Under the pieces are notes generated by a model. That model was not told the DNA's origin. It was given only the letters and a program-made list of their open reading frames with translations, and did no database searches. From positions 80,488,663 to 80,552,662 of the forward strand of contig QVOM02000042.1 in NCBI GenBank assembly GCA_003586115.2: a stretch of 64,000 nucleotides of DNA, read 5' to 3'. Positions within the stretch are counted from its first letter, which is position 1. Every line of letters begins with the position of its first letter. Origin of the DNA: Salvator merianae (Eukaryota; Chordata; Lepidosauria; Squamata; Teiidae). Both the position numbers and the translations under genes were made by a program. Positions 46,961 through 59,335 of this stretch are shown in pieces.

Positions 46961-47594
46961 TTTCTTTAAATAACATCCAAGCCTTCTAATGAAAGTTTGC
47001 TCACCTAATCTTTCTTTTAGCTTCTTTTTCATCATTGTTCTCAGATCTTTAATAGTGTCCATCCTCAAACAGAAAAAGTCGTGTAGATGATGGCACTTTA
47101 ATTAGTCAAGTTAAAAGAGCCACTGAATCAAGCTTGACTCCAGTGGTTGAAAAACAAATCTATGCAGTTTTCTTTATAATGGATTTGCTTTTGCTTTCTT
47201 CTGAGATATTTTTGACTTCTCAGTTTTGCGTTCAGCAGCTGGTATTCCTAATGGTCTCCATTCCATGTATTAATCAGCCCTGAACATACATAGTTTTCAA
47301 GATTTTATTTACTTTGTGCATGTGTCTTGTCCATAAGCTTCTGCTAGTCCTCCAGAACTGCTTACAATAATGTCAATAATGTAAGATGAGTCCTTGTCCT
47401 TAGGCTTACAGTGTAATAGATATAGTATAAGAGAAAATGTGAAGATGGGCAATATTTCATAGGACATGTGGTGTTGTCCTTAAAATCTATTCACTGCTGG
47501 AAGTCTTGTGGAATGAACTCACCACGCTGTTTTCACTACTCCTTTCTTCTGAGGCAAGATGGCTTCTCTGATGTCTGTGTGTTGGGAGTAGGGG

Positions 47595-49325
47595 ATTAAG
47601 TGGCCATTGCTTGTAATATATTGTACCAGAATAATTATGTAAAACTTTGGTCAGAGATCAAGCAAGATTTGGAGAGATGGTCTAAACAGTGTTTATTGCT
47701 ACTGGGGAAATTTTCAGCTATAAAAATTAATGTTTTGCCAAGGATGGTGTTTTTGTTTCAATCTCTACTGGTAATAATCAATGAAGTGGTATTTTAGCAA
47801 TGGCAAAAAAACTTGACAAGATTTATATGAAAAGGTAGAAAGCCAAGAATATGATTTAAACCGATGCAAGATTCAAAAGAAAGAGAAGGATTGGGTCTTC
47901 TGAATTTAAAATTATGTCCTGCTGCCTGTTGTTTAAATTGGATAGCAAAATGGTTTTGGTTAAGAGATAAAAGATTATTGCAGTTGGAAGGCCATGATTT
48001 AAAATACAGTTGGCATGGTTACCTAGGGTATGACAAGGTAAAAGTGAATGCTGCCTTTAAAAATCACTACGTAAGAACTTTATGGAAAGTTTGGAATAAA
48101 TATTAAAGTAGATTATACAAAACAAAATACCAATGTGGGTTTCACCCCATGAGGGCTTATTTAAAGAATCTGGGAGAAGAACTAAATAGATTCAATATTC
48201 AATATGTACTGAATAAAAATGATGTAACAAATGAACTAAATAGATTCAATATTCAATATGTACTGAATAAAAATGATGTAACAAATGAATTTGTTTTAAA
48301 AACAAGTGATCAGTTAAATCAGGAAGGTTTGAAGATACAATGGTTTATGTATGCAGAGTTTTTGGATGTGTTTAGAGAAGATAAAAGAAGAATGGATTTT
48401 GAATTAGAAAAACAGAAATGGGAAGAAGATCTGGAGAAAAAAAAGAGGGAGGCATTATAGGTGTGATGTATAAACTACTTTTGAAGATAGAATTGGAACA
48501 AGTTAAAGAATGTATGATAATATGGGCCAGAAATTTTAATTATAATATAGAGCTGGAACAATGGGAAAAACTTTGGATTAAAGATTTGAAGTTTACTGTA
48601 CATAATGTTTTGAAAGAGAATATGTATAAGATTATGTATAGATGGTATTTGACACCTTATAAAATTTCAAAAATTATATGACAAGTAAGTGTTGAAAATG
48701 TAAAATGCGTGAAGGTACCTTGAGGTGGACTTGTGCAAAAGCAAAAAAAAATGGGTGCAAATATTTACCATTATGTAGAAGTTCCTAAAGATTAATATTT
48801 CTTTTAAACCAGAATTTTATCTGTTAGGGACAATAGAAGAAAAATTTGATGAGATTAATATTTCAATGCAAAATATGGTAAGTGCAGCTAGCATTGTTTA
48901 TATGCAAAAATGGAAAGGGGATAGAATACCCACAGTAGATGACTGGCTGGTTAAAATGATGGACATTGCTGAGATGGGCAAATTAATTTATGAGAAACAA
49001 GACAGTTGATAAGTTTTATAAAAACTGGAAATCCTTTATTGACTTTCTATAAGAACTAGAAAAAGAACTTGTTATTGCTGGATTTTGAAGAGTGAAGAGG
49101 AAAAATAGACATATCGGTAGAAGAAAAGAACTGAGAAAAAGGAGGGGCATGAAACATGAAATCGGAAGAAACTTCTGAAGAAGGAGGAAGTCAACATGTA
49201 AATAATGTGAATTATGGATTTTTCCTTTAGGTCAAATGTATGTAATACAGTATATACTTTAAATATTAATTTTGAAAAAGGGAGGTCAAACAAGATTAGA
49301 GAGATGCAACCTAAAAGCTGAGGCA
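47595..49325 (+). mobile_element. LINE-1 (L1) ORF2 3' part
   Basis: Broken frames read NYVKLWSEIKQDLERWSKQC, INVLPRMVFLFQ (47600-47797), EREGLGLLNLKLCPAACCLNW, LEGHDLKYSWHGYLGYDKVK, NHYVRTLWKVWNKY (47864-48106), all L1 ORF2 C-terminal motifs. From 48181 a 54-bp unit is tandemly duplicated. 5'-truncated and dead. Confidence 0.85.
48181..48288 (+). repeat. 54-bp tandem duplication inside the L1
   Basis: The unit beginning ACTAAATAGATTCAATATTC and ending TGTAACAAATGA occurs twice back to back with no difference visible; it keeps frame and repeats LNRFNIQYVLNKNDVTNE. Confidence 0.8.
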
Positions 49326-49329
49326 TAGT

Positions 49330-50150
49330 GCAGTCAGAAGAGTCAAAGGCAGGATTTGCACTGGATCAGCAGTCCCTTCATCCACATTGTGGACAAGTCT
49401 ACTGGGGCTTTTTGGTAGGACACTGCATTCATATGGAACATGGCATTGATGTGCCTTTAGCAAGAAAATGCCAATAGAATCCACTACTTTTTCTACTCAC
49501 CACATGGAGCCTGGTGTCATTTTGTCAGGTTCCCAGAGGTGTTGATTTTGGGTGACCAGCTAAGAAAGCCCTCCTGGCCAGAAACTTTATAGGATGGGAA
49601 CTTTTGTTGGCCCACACTGCCAGCCACCCCTCCAATCATGGGTCAGATCACTCAATCCAGCCTGTAATTGGCTCTATGTGGTGTGAGTTAGCGCATGCCA
49701 TGTGGAACAAATAAAAGATTATTCTTTCAATACTAGTACCAGCACTATGTAACATTTCATTAAAGTAGCATTTTAATACCAAGACTGATAGTCCCAAGCT
49801 GGCCATTTTAGGAATGAAGGATGAAGCTCTAACATGCATTAACTAGTTGTACTTTCACCTGAAACTGTCTACATTTATAGATGGATCTAAAAAGTTTCCA
49901 TAAATGTTTGTAACTATAAAAAGTTGAAGGTAAAAGAGGAAATTAAAGTAATTTTATCTGCAAAGTACTCCTGAGTGCTCCTCTGTCTCTTCAGTGTTTT
50001 TACTGTAAAGTATCTCTTGCACTTGGATGAACTCAGTTGGCTAATAACACTGTTGGAAGACAGAGGGGACACAGGGCCACTCCATCCGCCCTGCAAGGGA
50101 CTACTCCATGAAGTCCCTCCCCCGCAACTGTCAGCAGAAGTCAACCATCT
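49330..50150. other. Unassigned sequence
   Basis: No gene recognised. Confidence 0.35.
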
Positions 50151-50154
50151 CCAC

Positions 50155-51597
50155 TACTGGGGGAGGTCATCAGGAGATTTGGAGTGAGAGGTCATCAATA
50201 TGCAGATAATACCCAGCTCGACATATCAGTCCCATCTGAATCAGGACAGGTGGTTGAAGTGCTGGACAAGTGCCTGGAAGCAGTAATGGGCTGGATGAGG
50301 GCCAATAAATTGAAACTGAACCCAGACAAGACGGAGGTACTGTGTGTCACAGGGTCTCGGGTCCATGAAGTTGGAAGGCATCTGGTCCTTGATGGGGTTG
50401 CTTTACCCTGGAAAGGACAGGTACGGAATCTGGGTGTACTCTTGCTGTTTTAGGGTTATCATTAACATATGGGAAGACTCTGGGATGGAAACCATGAGAA
50501 GGGCAGTTGACACCAAGTGTGGATCCCTTTAAGTTACATTTTGCATTGTCACTTTGATGTAATGCAGATACTTGTAACAGCTGTACATGGGTGTTAATTC
50601 TGATTAACAACATTAGGTTAACACCTTATGTAATTAGCAAGGGAGGATCAACTCTAGTATCAGCCTGGGAATGGAACATCAAATCCCATTCAGGTGTAAA
50701 TCTGTAACCAGCTGAAACCTATCCTAAGGTTCCTATAAATTTGAGCCTTCTTGTCTGAATAAACTACTCTACAGCCATGAGATTTCTGGTGACTGTAGGC
50801 CCTTTGACCAAAGATTTTGTCTTTGTGTGTTTTTCTGTGTGTGTGTGTGTGTGTGTGCGCGCGCGCGCGCGTGCATATGTAATTGCCAACTAGCCAGCTT
50901 GCCTCTAGCTCTGTGAGATCCTAGAGGATTGCTTCCAGGCTGTGGGGGCAGAGCCATTCTTTACATGCAACACCATGCTTTGGTAACTTCCAGATTGGAT
51001 TACTGTAACATGCTTTACATCGGGCTGCTCTTGAAGATGGTTCGGAAGCTGCAACTGGTGCCAAATGCAGCAGCAAGACTACTGACTAGAATGGCTGGCC
51101 AGATGCATATCATGCCAGTCTTAAAAGAGCTACACTAGCTGCCAATTTGCTACTGAGCCCAATTCAAGGTGTTAACCTTAACCTATAAGGCCCCAAATAG
51201 CTTGGGCCCCAAATACCTAAAGGAGTGTCTTCTCCCATATCAACCTGCCCTTGCCTTAAGATCTGCAGATGAGGCCCTACTGGTTGTACCACCACCTTCA
51301 ACAGCTAAAGGGGTGGGTACCCAGGATAGGGCCTTTTCAGTGGTGGCCCCCAGACTGTGGAACACTTCCTCCTGAGGTGCATCAAGCTTCTTCACTTTAT
51401 ATCTTTAGGAGAGCAATAAAGACGCACCTATTTACCCTTGCCTTTTGTCTAAAGGTACAGCTTTCCTCCCTACTTTCAGGCTACAGCTTTATTGCGTGCC
51501 TTTTACTTTGTTGTTGTTGTTTTAGTTGTTGTAACCCATCCTGAGATCTTCAGGTATAGGGCAAGATAAAAATGCAAATAAATAAATAAAAGATCCA
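50155..51597 (+). mobile_element. L2-clade LINE interrupted by LTR-like sequence
   Basis: 50184-50450 encodes RGHQYADNTQLDISVPSESG through WMRANKLKLNPDKTEVLCVT, a reverse transcriptase whose catalytic YADD is changed to YADN. The element stops at the GGTGTACTCTTG point (50442-50453) and resumes at 50972 (TTGGTAACTTCCAGATTGGA), about 120 bp of LINE missing. 51169-51545 holds the C-terminus and 51540-51597 the 3' tail (GAGATCTTCAGGTATAGG, AATAAATAAATAA). Confidence 0.85.
50454..50968 (+). mobile_element. LTR-like insertion in the L2, with TG/CG dinucleotide tract
   Basis: TATAAAT at 50734-50740 and AATAAA at 50758-50763, close spacing typical of compact LTRs. A (TG)n(CG)n tract lies at about 50825-50872. 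No target duplication found, and part of the LINE is missing at the junction, so the event involved a deletion or two steps. Confidence 0.45.
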
Positions 51598-51984
51598 TTA
51601 TGACAAATAAGAAAGATTTCTTTGATGCTATGCCCTGCCATAGATGTTTCTGTTCTGATCTGAGAAAAGAAAAAGGATGAGTCTACTTTTTCATTTATAC
51701 TGTGGCTCATTTTGAGTTTGCTTGCTTGCTTTTGTGAAGGAAAAGCTGAAAAGCAGTAACAATTAGTGGGTAAAAGCCTGAGGAGATGGGTTTAAGTGAT
51801 TTAGCTCAGAAAAAGAAGAGCATTACCTGTAAAAATGATGCACGTCTCCTGCCTGAGATTTTGGATTCATTGGATAATTCTTCACATCTTGGATTCCACA
51901 AAACCTGATAATTACCCTTTGGTGCAAGGAAAGGCTTTTGTGCATTAGGTTTTTGTTTTTGCAATATAAGGCTCAATACTCTCT

Positions 51985-52150
51985 ACCCTAGAGAGTGGCT
52001 GTAGCTCAGTGGTAAACTTCCTGGAAAGCAGAGGGTTTCCAGTTTGATCCCTAACCTCTCCCCAGAAGTACGGAATGACATACTACTTCTGTATCTCTAC
52101 CAAGAAAACAGCATGAAGGTGCCCATGTTAGACTCAGTGGCACCCAGCAC
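51985..52150 (+). mobile_element. tRNA-derived SINE, copy 3
   Basis: GGCTGTAGCTCAGTGGTAAA (A box) and GTTTGATCCCTAACC (B box), then CTGTATCTCTACCAAGAAAA and the GTTAGACTCAGTGGCACCCA tail. Same family as 18985. Confidence 0.8.
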
Positions 52151-52694
52151 CAACACACTCTACTCCAACGCTGCCAGTAGAGAAAGGGATATTAAGATGA
52201 TGTTTCCCCTTTCATTTTGTATGCTGTCTCTTCTTCAAGAACCAGGATTCATGAAATTTGCAGTCTTTCACTGTGACCCAACTTTATCAAAAGCAGAAGT
52301 ATTTTTGGAATCTTCTCAAACTAATAATCTATGGCTGTGGTTTCTTATTTTACTTGTTATATAAAGTTATACACAATCTTGAATTGCATTCCATTGGACG
52401 GTATCAGTACTAAGGTTTAAACCAAATGGGATGATATTTGAGTAATTTCCTGATTTGTCAGAGAAACTACAGGAACAGAAAATTAAATTTGTTCATTCTA
52501 AAAGACAAAACTCTGAAGGACAGGAAATGCACCAAGGGCCATAAGTTTCAGGAGCTGTTTAAAATTCTTCTTCTTATACAGGCTGTTGACTGAAGCAGAA
52601 ACTAATTCTTTTTTATTTATTTGCACCAATGAGTTTCCAGTTGTTTTGTTCTATATTTTATGTTTTGTTGTTATTGGTCTTAGCTGCCCTCATA

Positions 52695-53010
52695 AGAACA
52701 AAACATAAGAACACAGGAAGATAAGAACTGGATCAGACCTGTGGCCTATACAGTAGTTTGTTCACACAGTGGCCAACTAGCTGCACAGGAAGCCCTCCAG
52801 CAGGACATGAGCACACAGTTTGCTCTGCTCCCATTCTTCTAGCAGCTGGTTTTCAGAGGTAAGCCTACTCCAATTACAGAGATATTCACCCTGTCTTCAG
52901 GGCTAACAGTCATTGATTGTCCTGACTTTCGTGAATGCATCCAAACCCTTTTGAAAACCTCTGAGCTGGTAGCCAACACACCTTGGAGTCATGAACTCCA
53001 AAGTTCAACT
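52695..53010 (-). mobile_element. CR1 3'-region fragment
   Basis: AGAACAAAACATAAGAACAC, GGATCAGACCTGTGGCC and ACACAGTGGCCAACTAGCTG match the same reptile CR1 3' region as 35585, ending in CTGGTAGCCAACACACCTTG. Confidence 0.6.
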
Positions 53011-53054
53011 ATGCAGTTTTGAAAAAACAAAACAAAGCAGTACTTTCTTTTTAC

Positions 53055-53132
53055 TGTTCTGATTTGTCCTGATTTTAATTTCATTTATTGTGTCTACCTT
53101 GAGACCTTTGGGTATAGGACAGGATAAATATA
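53055..53132 (+). mobile_element. L2 LINE 3' tail, isolated
   Basis: CTACCTTGAGACCTTTGGGT then ATAGGACAGGATAAATA is the conserved L2 end without the rest of the element. Confidence 0.6.
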
Positions 53133-53570
53133 GGCTATCCATTCTTTCTAAACCATACATAATTTAATATACTTTTATCATGTTTCTTCTTTCTGGACTA
53201 AAAAGCCCCAACCACTGCAACCTTTCTTCATCCTGTTAAACATTTTTATTACCTTGTTTAGACATTTTTCAAATGAGCTGACCAAAACTGCACACAGTAT
53301 TCTGGATGCAGTCACACCATTTATATAAGGGCATTATATCAGTATTTTTGTTTCCTATACCATTTGTCACCATCCCTAACATGCTATTAACTTTTTTGAC
53401 TGCAAATGCACATTGTGCAGATACTTTCATTGAACTATCTACCATTAATGTTTTCCTGATCAGTTACAACCAGCTTTGATCCCTCTAGAATGTAAGGAAA
53501 ATTAGGACTTTTAGCTTCTAGGTGCATCACTTTGAAGCTTTGTTATGACTGTTTCCTGACGATCAGATTT
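53133..53570 (-). mobile_element. CR1 LINE fragment
   Basis: The + strand has AAAAGCCCCAACCACTGCAA and GACCAAAACTGCACACAGTA, ATTCTGGATGCAGTC.CACC, the reverse complement of the CR1 ORF2 C-terminal region (conserved LFS, VQFW, TKLGVLVD areas). Very decayed. Confidence 0.6.
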
Positions 53571-54810
53571 GTTTCCCAGCAACTGTACAAAGGCTCATAC
53601 TTTGATGTGTCTTTAGTAAAGACTCTTAGCTATTCCATGCATAATCCTTCATCTATTCCATCCATTGTGTTTCTCTTCTGCTTTCTCAACCTTGCCTGTC
53701 ATAAAATCTTTTCTAATTCTTTGACTTTTGCGTCATATACCCAAAGTATGTGAGTTTTTGCTTTGTGACCATTAACTCAAGAGAACACAGCTGTATCTTT
53801 CTCCTCTGCCTCCTCTAGAGCCCTTTGTACTGCCAGCACCACCACAGGATTGAACTCCAGCCTTGCCCATTCTACTACTTCATGACAGCACTGGCATATA
53901 GCCACACATGCTTACAGACAACAGTTGAAAGCCATGCAAGGAATCGCAGAGTTCCCCAAATGTATTTATTATTATTTGCCATGGCATTTCACTCTTCACC
54001 CTGGTCCCAGAGTGGTTTACATAACAAATTACAGATACCACAGATAAAAACACCTTCACTCTGCATGAGGTTAAGCCACCACTGGATGCTAATGGAGAAT
54101 CATCCCAGCTTGCTCTTTCCCCTTGGTTCTTTTCAGGCAAAGTGGCACAATGATCTGTAGGTCATGCATTTCCTTGGGGAGAATGGAACTATAGGAAAAT
54201 GAGGAATTTAAAGTCGCTTCCAATAGATACAAAGAACTGAACTGCCATTCAGGACTTTGATGTTTGTGCTGGGTTCTGAGCAAATATCCCTCATTAATTC
54301 CGAGAGTTGACGGTGTGAATTAAACAATGTTTGTTATGTTCCTGGACCTTCAATAACAAATTTGAAAGCTCCATATTCCAGGGGCCATCTACACCAGTGG
54401 AGAGGATCATTTTGTATCACACTAGAGTGCAAGCTTCTTCACATGATGTACACTGCAATGAGGTTTCAGTGTGTTCCAAAAGTCATTTAAACTGTTACTT
54501 CTCAAGCTGGTTGACAGTAACCAAAAAATAGGTCTTGTCAAATATTTGTTTAGGGTTATTGTATCCCATTTCAAGACACACTATATTCAACCCTCAAGAG
54601 GCAGACCATTCTGCATCCATCTTTTATTTTTTAACAAATTACTTATGAATCAATGTGAATGTGTTTAGATATATACCCTCTATGTCCCTTTTAATCACTC
54701 CTGACTTAGTGCCCTTAATTCTTCTTTTCCTTGATTGGGTAGGGGAATTGCATGCAGCCCATCTTCTTGTGCAGCAGAAAGAAAGGTGCTGAAAGGGAGA
54801 ATTTGTTTGT
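53571..54810. other. Mostly unassigned; an L2-type tail at 53955-54060
   Basis: At 53955-54060 the + strand has ATTATTATTTGCCATGGC and CCTGGTCCCAGAGTGGTTTA, an antisense LINE 3' end. No genes seen elsewhere. Confidence 0.4.
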
Positions 54811-54814
54811 TTAT

Positions 54815-54880
54815 ATTTTAATCCCACCCTATACCCAGAAGTCTCAGGGTGGATTACAAGGAGTTAGTATTTTAAAACAA
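54815..54880 (-). mobile_element. L2 LINE 3' tail, antisense
   Basis: ATCCCACCCTATACCCAGAA then GTCTCAGGGTGGATTACAAG is the reverse complement of the L2 end seen at 20600. Confidence 0.6.
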
Positions 54881-54948
54881 ATATTTATTTAAATATTTAT
54901 TTAATTGAAACAAATATTTAAAAACAAACATCAAAACAATATATTACA

Positions 54949-56400
54949 GGACGCATTCTGACATGGCCTTGAATCAGTTTACAGTTCCCTCTGGCCCAAC
55001 ATGATCTTGCCTTTCCATAGTTTTTTCTGGCCTAAATTGGCAAAATCTGGACTACATTGCATTTGGATTTAATGAGTTCTCAAGCCGTTCCAGATCGCTA
55101 GCCCATTTTACTTTGCGATGTGAGAACACGGAAGGAGACTATTTGGGAGGGACTGTACTTTTTGTGGGGCTTGCAGAGGAAGGGCTCCCCATTTCCTGGC
55201 ATGCAATGACAGACTTTGTGGGTGGGCAGGAAGCACAGTAGTTCCTTCCACCTCCATCATCCCCCTTTCCACTGCTGCCAGGAGAAAAGAAAGCCGTCCT
55301 CCATTTTACTTTGCCAGTTACGGTCCTTTCTTCTCCTTTCTCCCCCATTCGGCACTGTCAGAAAGACATTAAAGGCTTCCTCCACTTCTGTCTGCTAATT
55401 AAACCAAAAAACAGTGCTTTTCTACGTTTATGGAGTTTTTTGCAAAACTACCATGCTAGGGAGAGAGGGTACCACAGCCAGCTGGCGATAACAGTGGGCT
55501 GGGGTGGAGAAGGCAGTTCCAAAATGCATTCCTTGCTCCTCGATACTGCCCCTTCTCCTGTAGTTTGGGGATCCTTTCCCTCACTTTAGCGCAAAAACGT
55601 AGCAGCAGAACAGCATCATTAAGGCAAGACAAAGTTAAACACAGCTCCTGATCTCAAGCACTTTTAGAGGGGAACATGTTTGATGTCCTTTCCGTGCTGC
55701 CATGAGAGAGTTTTAATTCAGAACACTGTGCCTGTTTCAGGGTGCAGTCCTCTTGCCCCAATAAAGAACCCATTCGGTATCAATTTTGCCAACAGCACCA
55801 CACAGCTACACAGTGGGACACGTGCTGCTGTGAATGTCTTGGGGGGAGGTGAGGGGAGTCCAATTGCTGGCCATTAACTACACTTTCACGACAACGTTGT
55901 CCCCCTCACATTTACCTCTCTTAAATTGCGCAATTGCACAAAAGTCCAATTGCAATGAAGCAGAAATTGCCATCTGCCCTTTAAGAAGCTTAATTGTGCA
56001 ATACATGTGATATTAAAGTTTTGCTTGTGTAGATACAGGCTGGAGGGGGAGAAGGAGCAAACGGCAAATGACTAGTAACATTGCCAAGTGAAGCCATGTT
56101 CTGAGACAACAGCGGCGACATACAGAGGGCGGAGCTTGACTTGCCCTCCCATGTGAAGTCAGGATTTGAATGTTGGGACTGCAGCCAATCACTGACTGCA
56201 CCAGGAGGGGAATTTGGTGAGCAATGCAGGCAGAAAAGGTACGGTTTCCCCATGCCACGCACGGGAAACATCAGTGTGAGAACACGGAAGTCTGAATTGA
56301 GTCCGTGTTAAAATGCAAATGTGGGAATGGTCAGAAGACAAACTCAGTCCTTGTACTCTTCTGATACAGATTAAATTTACAATGTCAGTCAGTGTCTGAA
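54949..56400. repeat. 1.45-kb dispersed repeat, probable non-autonomous DNA element, copy 2
   Basis: Same family as 10999-12190, longer by about 260 bp in the middle (around 55430-55680). Left end GGACGCATTC. The two copies agree through the TATTTTAAAG-like and CCATGTTCTGAG blocks; no transposase. Confidence 0.6.
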
Positions 56401-57670
56401 AGAGGAAGGGAAGCTCTTTCACCATGACTGGATTCACTGAGATCAATTTTGCACCTTAGTTTTCTTTTTCTGGTTTTCTTCTTCTAGTTCTCCTGATCTC
56501 TAGCCCCCACAAAGCAATCAAAATATAAGGTCCAATTCCTCTCCTCCCAAGTTTGAAGCCCTGCCATACTTCAGCTGTGGCTGGGAGAAGCAGGAGTCAT
56601 GAGACAAAAACTCTCCCGAGTTTTCCCATTCCTGTTATTCAGGACAACCAGGATGCTGTGGGGGGAGTAGAGAGAAAGCTAACTTTACCTACTGATAGTG
56701 ATGATCACAAGTGCAACAGCTCAGTCCTTAAAAACAAAATAAAAATTATAACCCTACACATCTGCTAGTCAGCATGCAACCGTGGATAGCCGTAGGAAAA
56801 ATGGGGCACACTCATACTTTACATTATCCCAAACCTACCCTTCTAGAAAGAGCCAGCACTAAGCCTGTGAGCACGCCAGAATCAGGATAATGCTGTGCAG
56901 AATGATTCTCATAGTCAACAACAAATCAGAGGGGGGGAGGAACATTTTGACAGGAATGTGTGCTGAAAAGGCAACTTTATTTAGGCAAGTTGCCAACCTT
57001 GTCTCCACCTAATAAAAGCACATTTGATCCCCCACGTGACCTTGTAAAGCTGACTGCACTGAAAGCTTGCCATTGGCACTCCCTCTGACACCAGAGCTCT
57101 CAGTATGAATGCCGGAAAACTCACCCCTTTGCAAAAAGGCATATACTGTTTTTCTGCATATACATGTGACCTCAGCAAAATAAACAAAAAATGGAGAGTC
57201 TAATGTGAAGCTTTTGAATGAGAAGTCATGTATACTGTGGCCTCTGTCAAACATTGCTGAATAGAAGCTAGCGACAGCTGCCTCACGCCCTACAGAAAAA
57301 ACCTGTTTCCTTTTATGTACATTATTAATCATGCTTTATATCTGATTACTAGTCAGCAGTTGTATACACATATCTACTGGACTTTTTGTCTATTTTGTTT
57401 ATACAAATACACACCCATCTTATGCACTGCTGCATCTTCTGATCTCACATTTTAGTTGCATTTCTCACTAATCCTAGTCTTTAAAATGCCAACAAATCTG
57501 TTTTTACAGCAGCAGATGACCCAGATTGACCCGCTAGAAGTTCCTAGTGGAAATTATCCCTGATGAGCTTGGGTGTAAAAAATTGGAAGTGGTCCACGGG
57601 ACAAGAAGTACTATGCCTTCCTCATCTCTGTCTGCTTTTATTTCTGAAGAAGAATTATAAAGATGTAATA
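56401..57670. other. Unassigned sequence
   Basis: No gene recognised. Confidence 0.35.
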
Positions 57671-57677
57671 TAAAACA

Positions 57678-57815
57678 GGAAGTGGCTGACTCAATTGTGG
57701 AGCAATTGCCTGGAAAGCAGAGGGTTGCAGGTTCTATCCCCAGTCTCTCCTCAGAAGCATGTTGCTGATGTATCTGCCACGAAAAGGGCATGGATGTGTT
57801 CTTGGAGACATCAGG
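57678..57815 (+). mobile_element. tRNA-derived SINE, copy 4, tail truncated
   Basis: B box GGTTCTATCCCCAG, CTGGAAAGCAGAGGGTTGCA and CTGATGTATCTGCCACGAAA match the family; the A box is degenerate. Confidence 0.65.
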
Positions 57816-57953
57816 TGTCAAACCCAACTCATCTCAACTCAACACAAACACATTGCAGCTCTCCCTACAATAATGTTTTGGCACTCATTGTTTAAAGCAG
57901 ACAGCTTTTCTATGCTTTTTGTTCTGGAAAACAACCTATGACCTGTAGCCAAA

Positions 57954-59335
57954 TGCATAGCCCTGAAGTGCTGCAGGAGCACAGATACTCTTACTATATA
58001 CAGATGGACATGGATTCCATGAAATATAACTGTCAGAAGGTTTCAAATACAGGGAAACTGACCAGAATCCTGGACCCTGTAGAGCTGCTTGCATCTATTT
58101 TTAAAAGGACAAGCAAAAATACCAACATTTTCCCTTTATCTCTTGAAGAAGCTAAAAAACCTGGCTGCCTAAGTCAGCTCAGGAAATTACGGACCTTAAT
58201 GCTTAACAAAGGATTTGGGCAAGTATCTGGCCATCAAAACTAGCCCTATTGTTTCAAGCCTACATCTTGAGAAATTCTTATTAAGAATGCAAACAACAGA
58301 ACTTAAGCTCATCAACCAGTGTTAGTTGTTTGGCCCTTCTACGTGATCTGACCCACATTCATTTGCTCACCATACCTCTTTGCTAAAAGGATCAATAAGT
58401 TTACATTCTTGTGCTAAAAGGACCTATCAAAAGTTAGGATTTCAATCCATTTCTCAACTAATGAGCAAAACTTGCCCCTTTTTCTATCTGGGAAAGAGAA
58501 CATAAGAGTTCAGGTTTTTCCATTAGGAGAGAGACATTATAAATTAGGATGAAGAAGAATGAAAAATAATAATGAAGAAGATCATCATCTATCTCATCCC
58601 CATTTTCCCTGACTGGGAGCTGCTTTTACCTCCTTCCTAAAATGGAGAGGAAAAGCTGATTTTTCCAAAAAGACTGTTTGCAGTTTCCTTTTTTTTCTTT
58701 TTGAGCTGGTTTCACTTGAAGAGGGATTTTCATATCTCTCTCCATGCCCCTTGGCAAGAGAGCTGTTTCTTTTACTAAAGCAGTGAGGGCTGTGAAGCAT
58801 TTTCCACTTCCCACTCTCTGATTTTTGACCCATCTGCCTGCAAGATACCTATGCATCCTTTCCCCCATTTTTCCTGTTTGGCATGTTGAAGATCTGCCTG
58901 GAGAAAACTACAGCTGACTGAGGCTTACCCTTTAGTGCTAGGAACCTTTCTGGTCTCCATTGCTAGCTTCTCCCAGACTCTCTCTCTTCTCAACTCTCCC
59001 CCCCCCCCCGACACACACACTAACTAGGTCTCCTTACTTAATTTGGAGCCAAGCCTTTTCTTTTCCTTTTTTCAAGTGCCCAACTACCTATGAAACTAAC
59101 TAATTCTAGTAAATTACATTGATTATTGCTGTTTCTTTGGGTTTCAAGTCTTTCTGCTGGGTTTTAATAAAGATGCACCATTGTTTTCAAGGATTACCTC
59201 CTCTTTGTTTGGGCTTTTCTTGCCAGTTTTAGCGTTGTTAAAACCTGCACAATCCATCCTTTAAAGGTTTAGTGCGGGGGGGGGGTGTAATTCCCCCAAA
59301 ACAAAAAACTCACCCCCAGAGCACAGCCTATAACA
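57954..59335 (+). repeat. LTR-like direct repeat, copy 1 (1.38 kb)
   Basis: Starts TGCATAGCCCTG, ends CCTATAACA. Co-linear with 60604-61922 throughout: GGGAAACTGACCAGAATCCT, CTCTCTCCATGCCCCTTGGC, TAACTAGGTCTCCTTACTTA, and TTTTAATAAAG as a likely poly(A) signal. Contains a run of 12 C followed by (AC)n at 58998-59020 and 10 G at 59276-59285. The open frames inside are not recognised. Confidence 0.65.

Noticed and set aside
58594..58868. Minus-strand frames in the LTR-like repeat
   Set aside because: Similar frame also appears in the other copy (61446-61150) only because the DNA is repeated; no recognised domain and not maintained at the same length.
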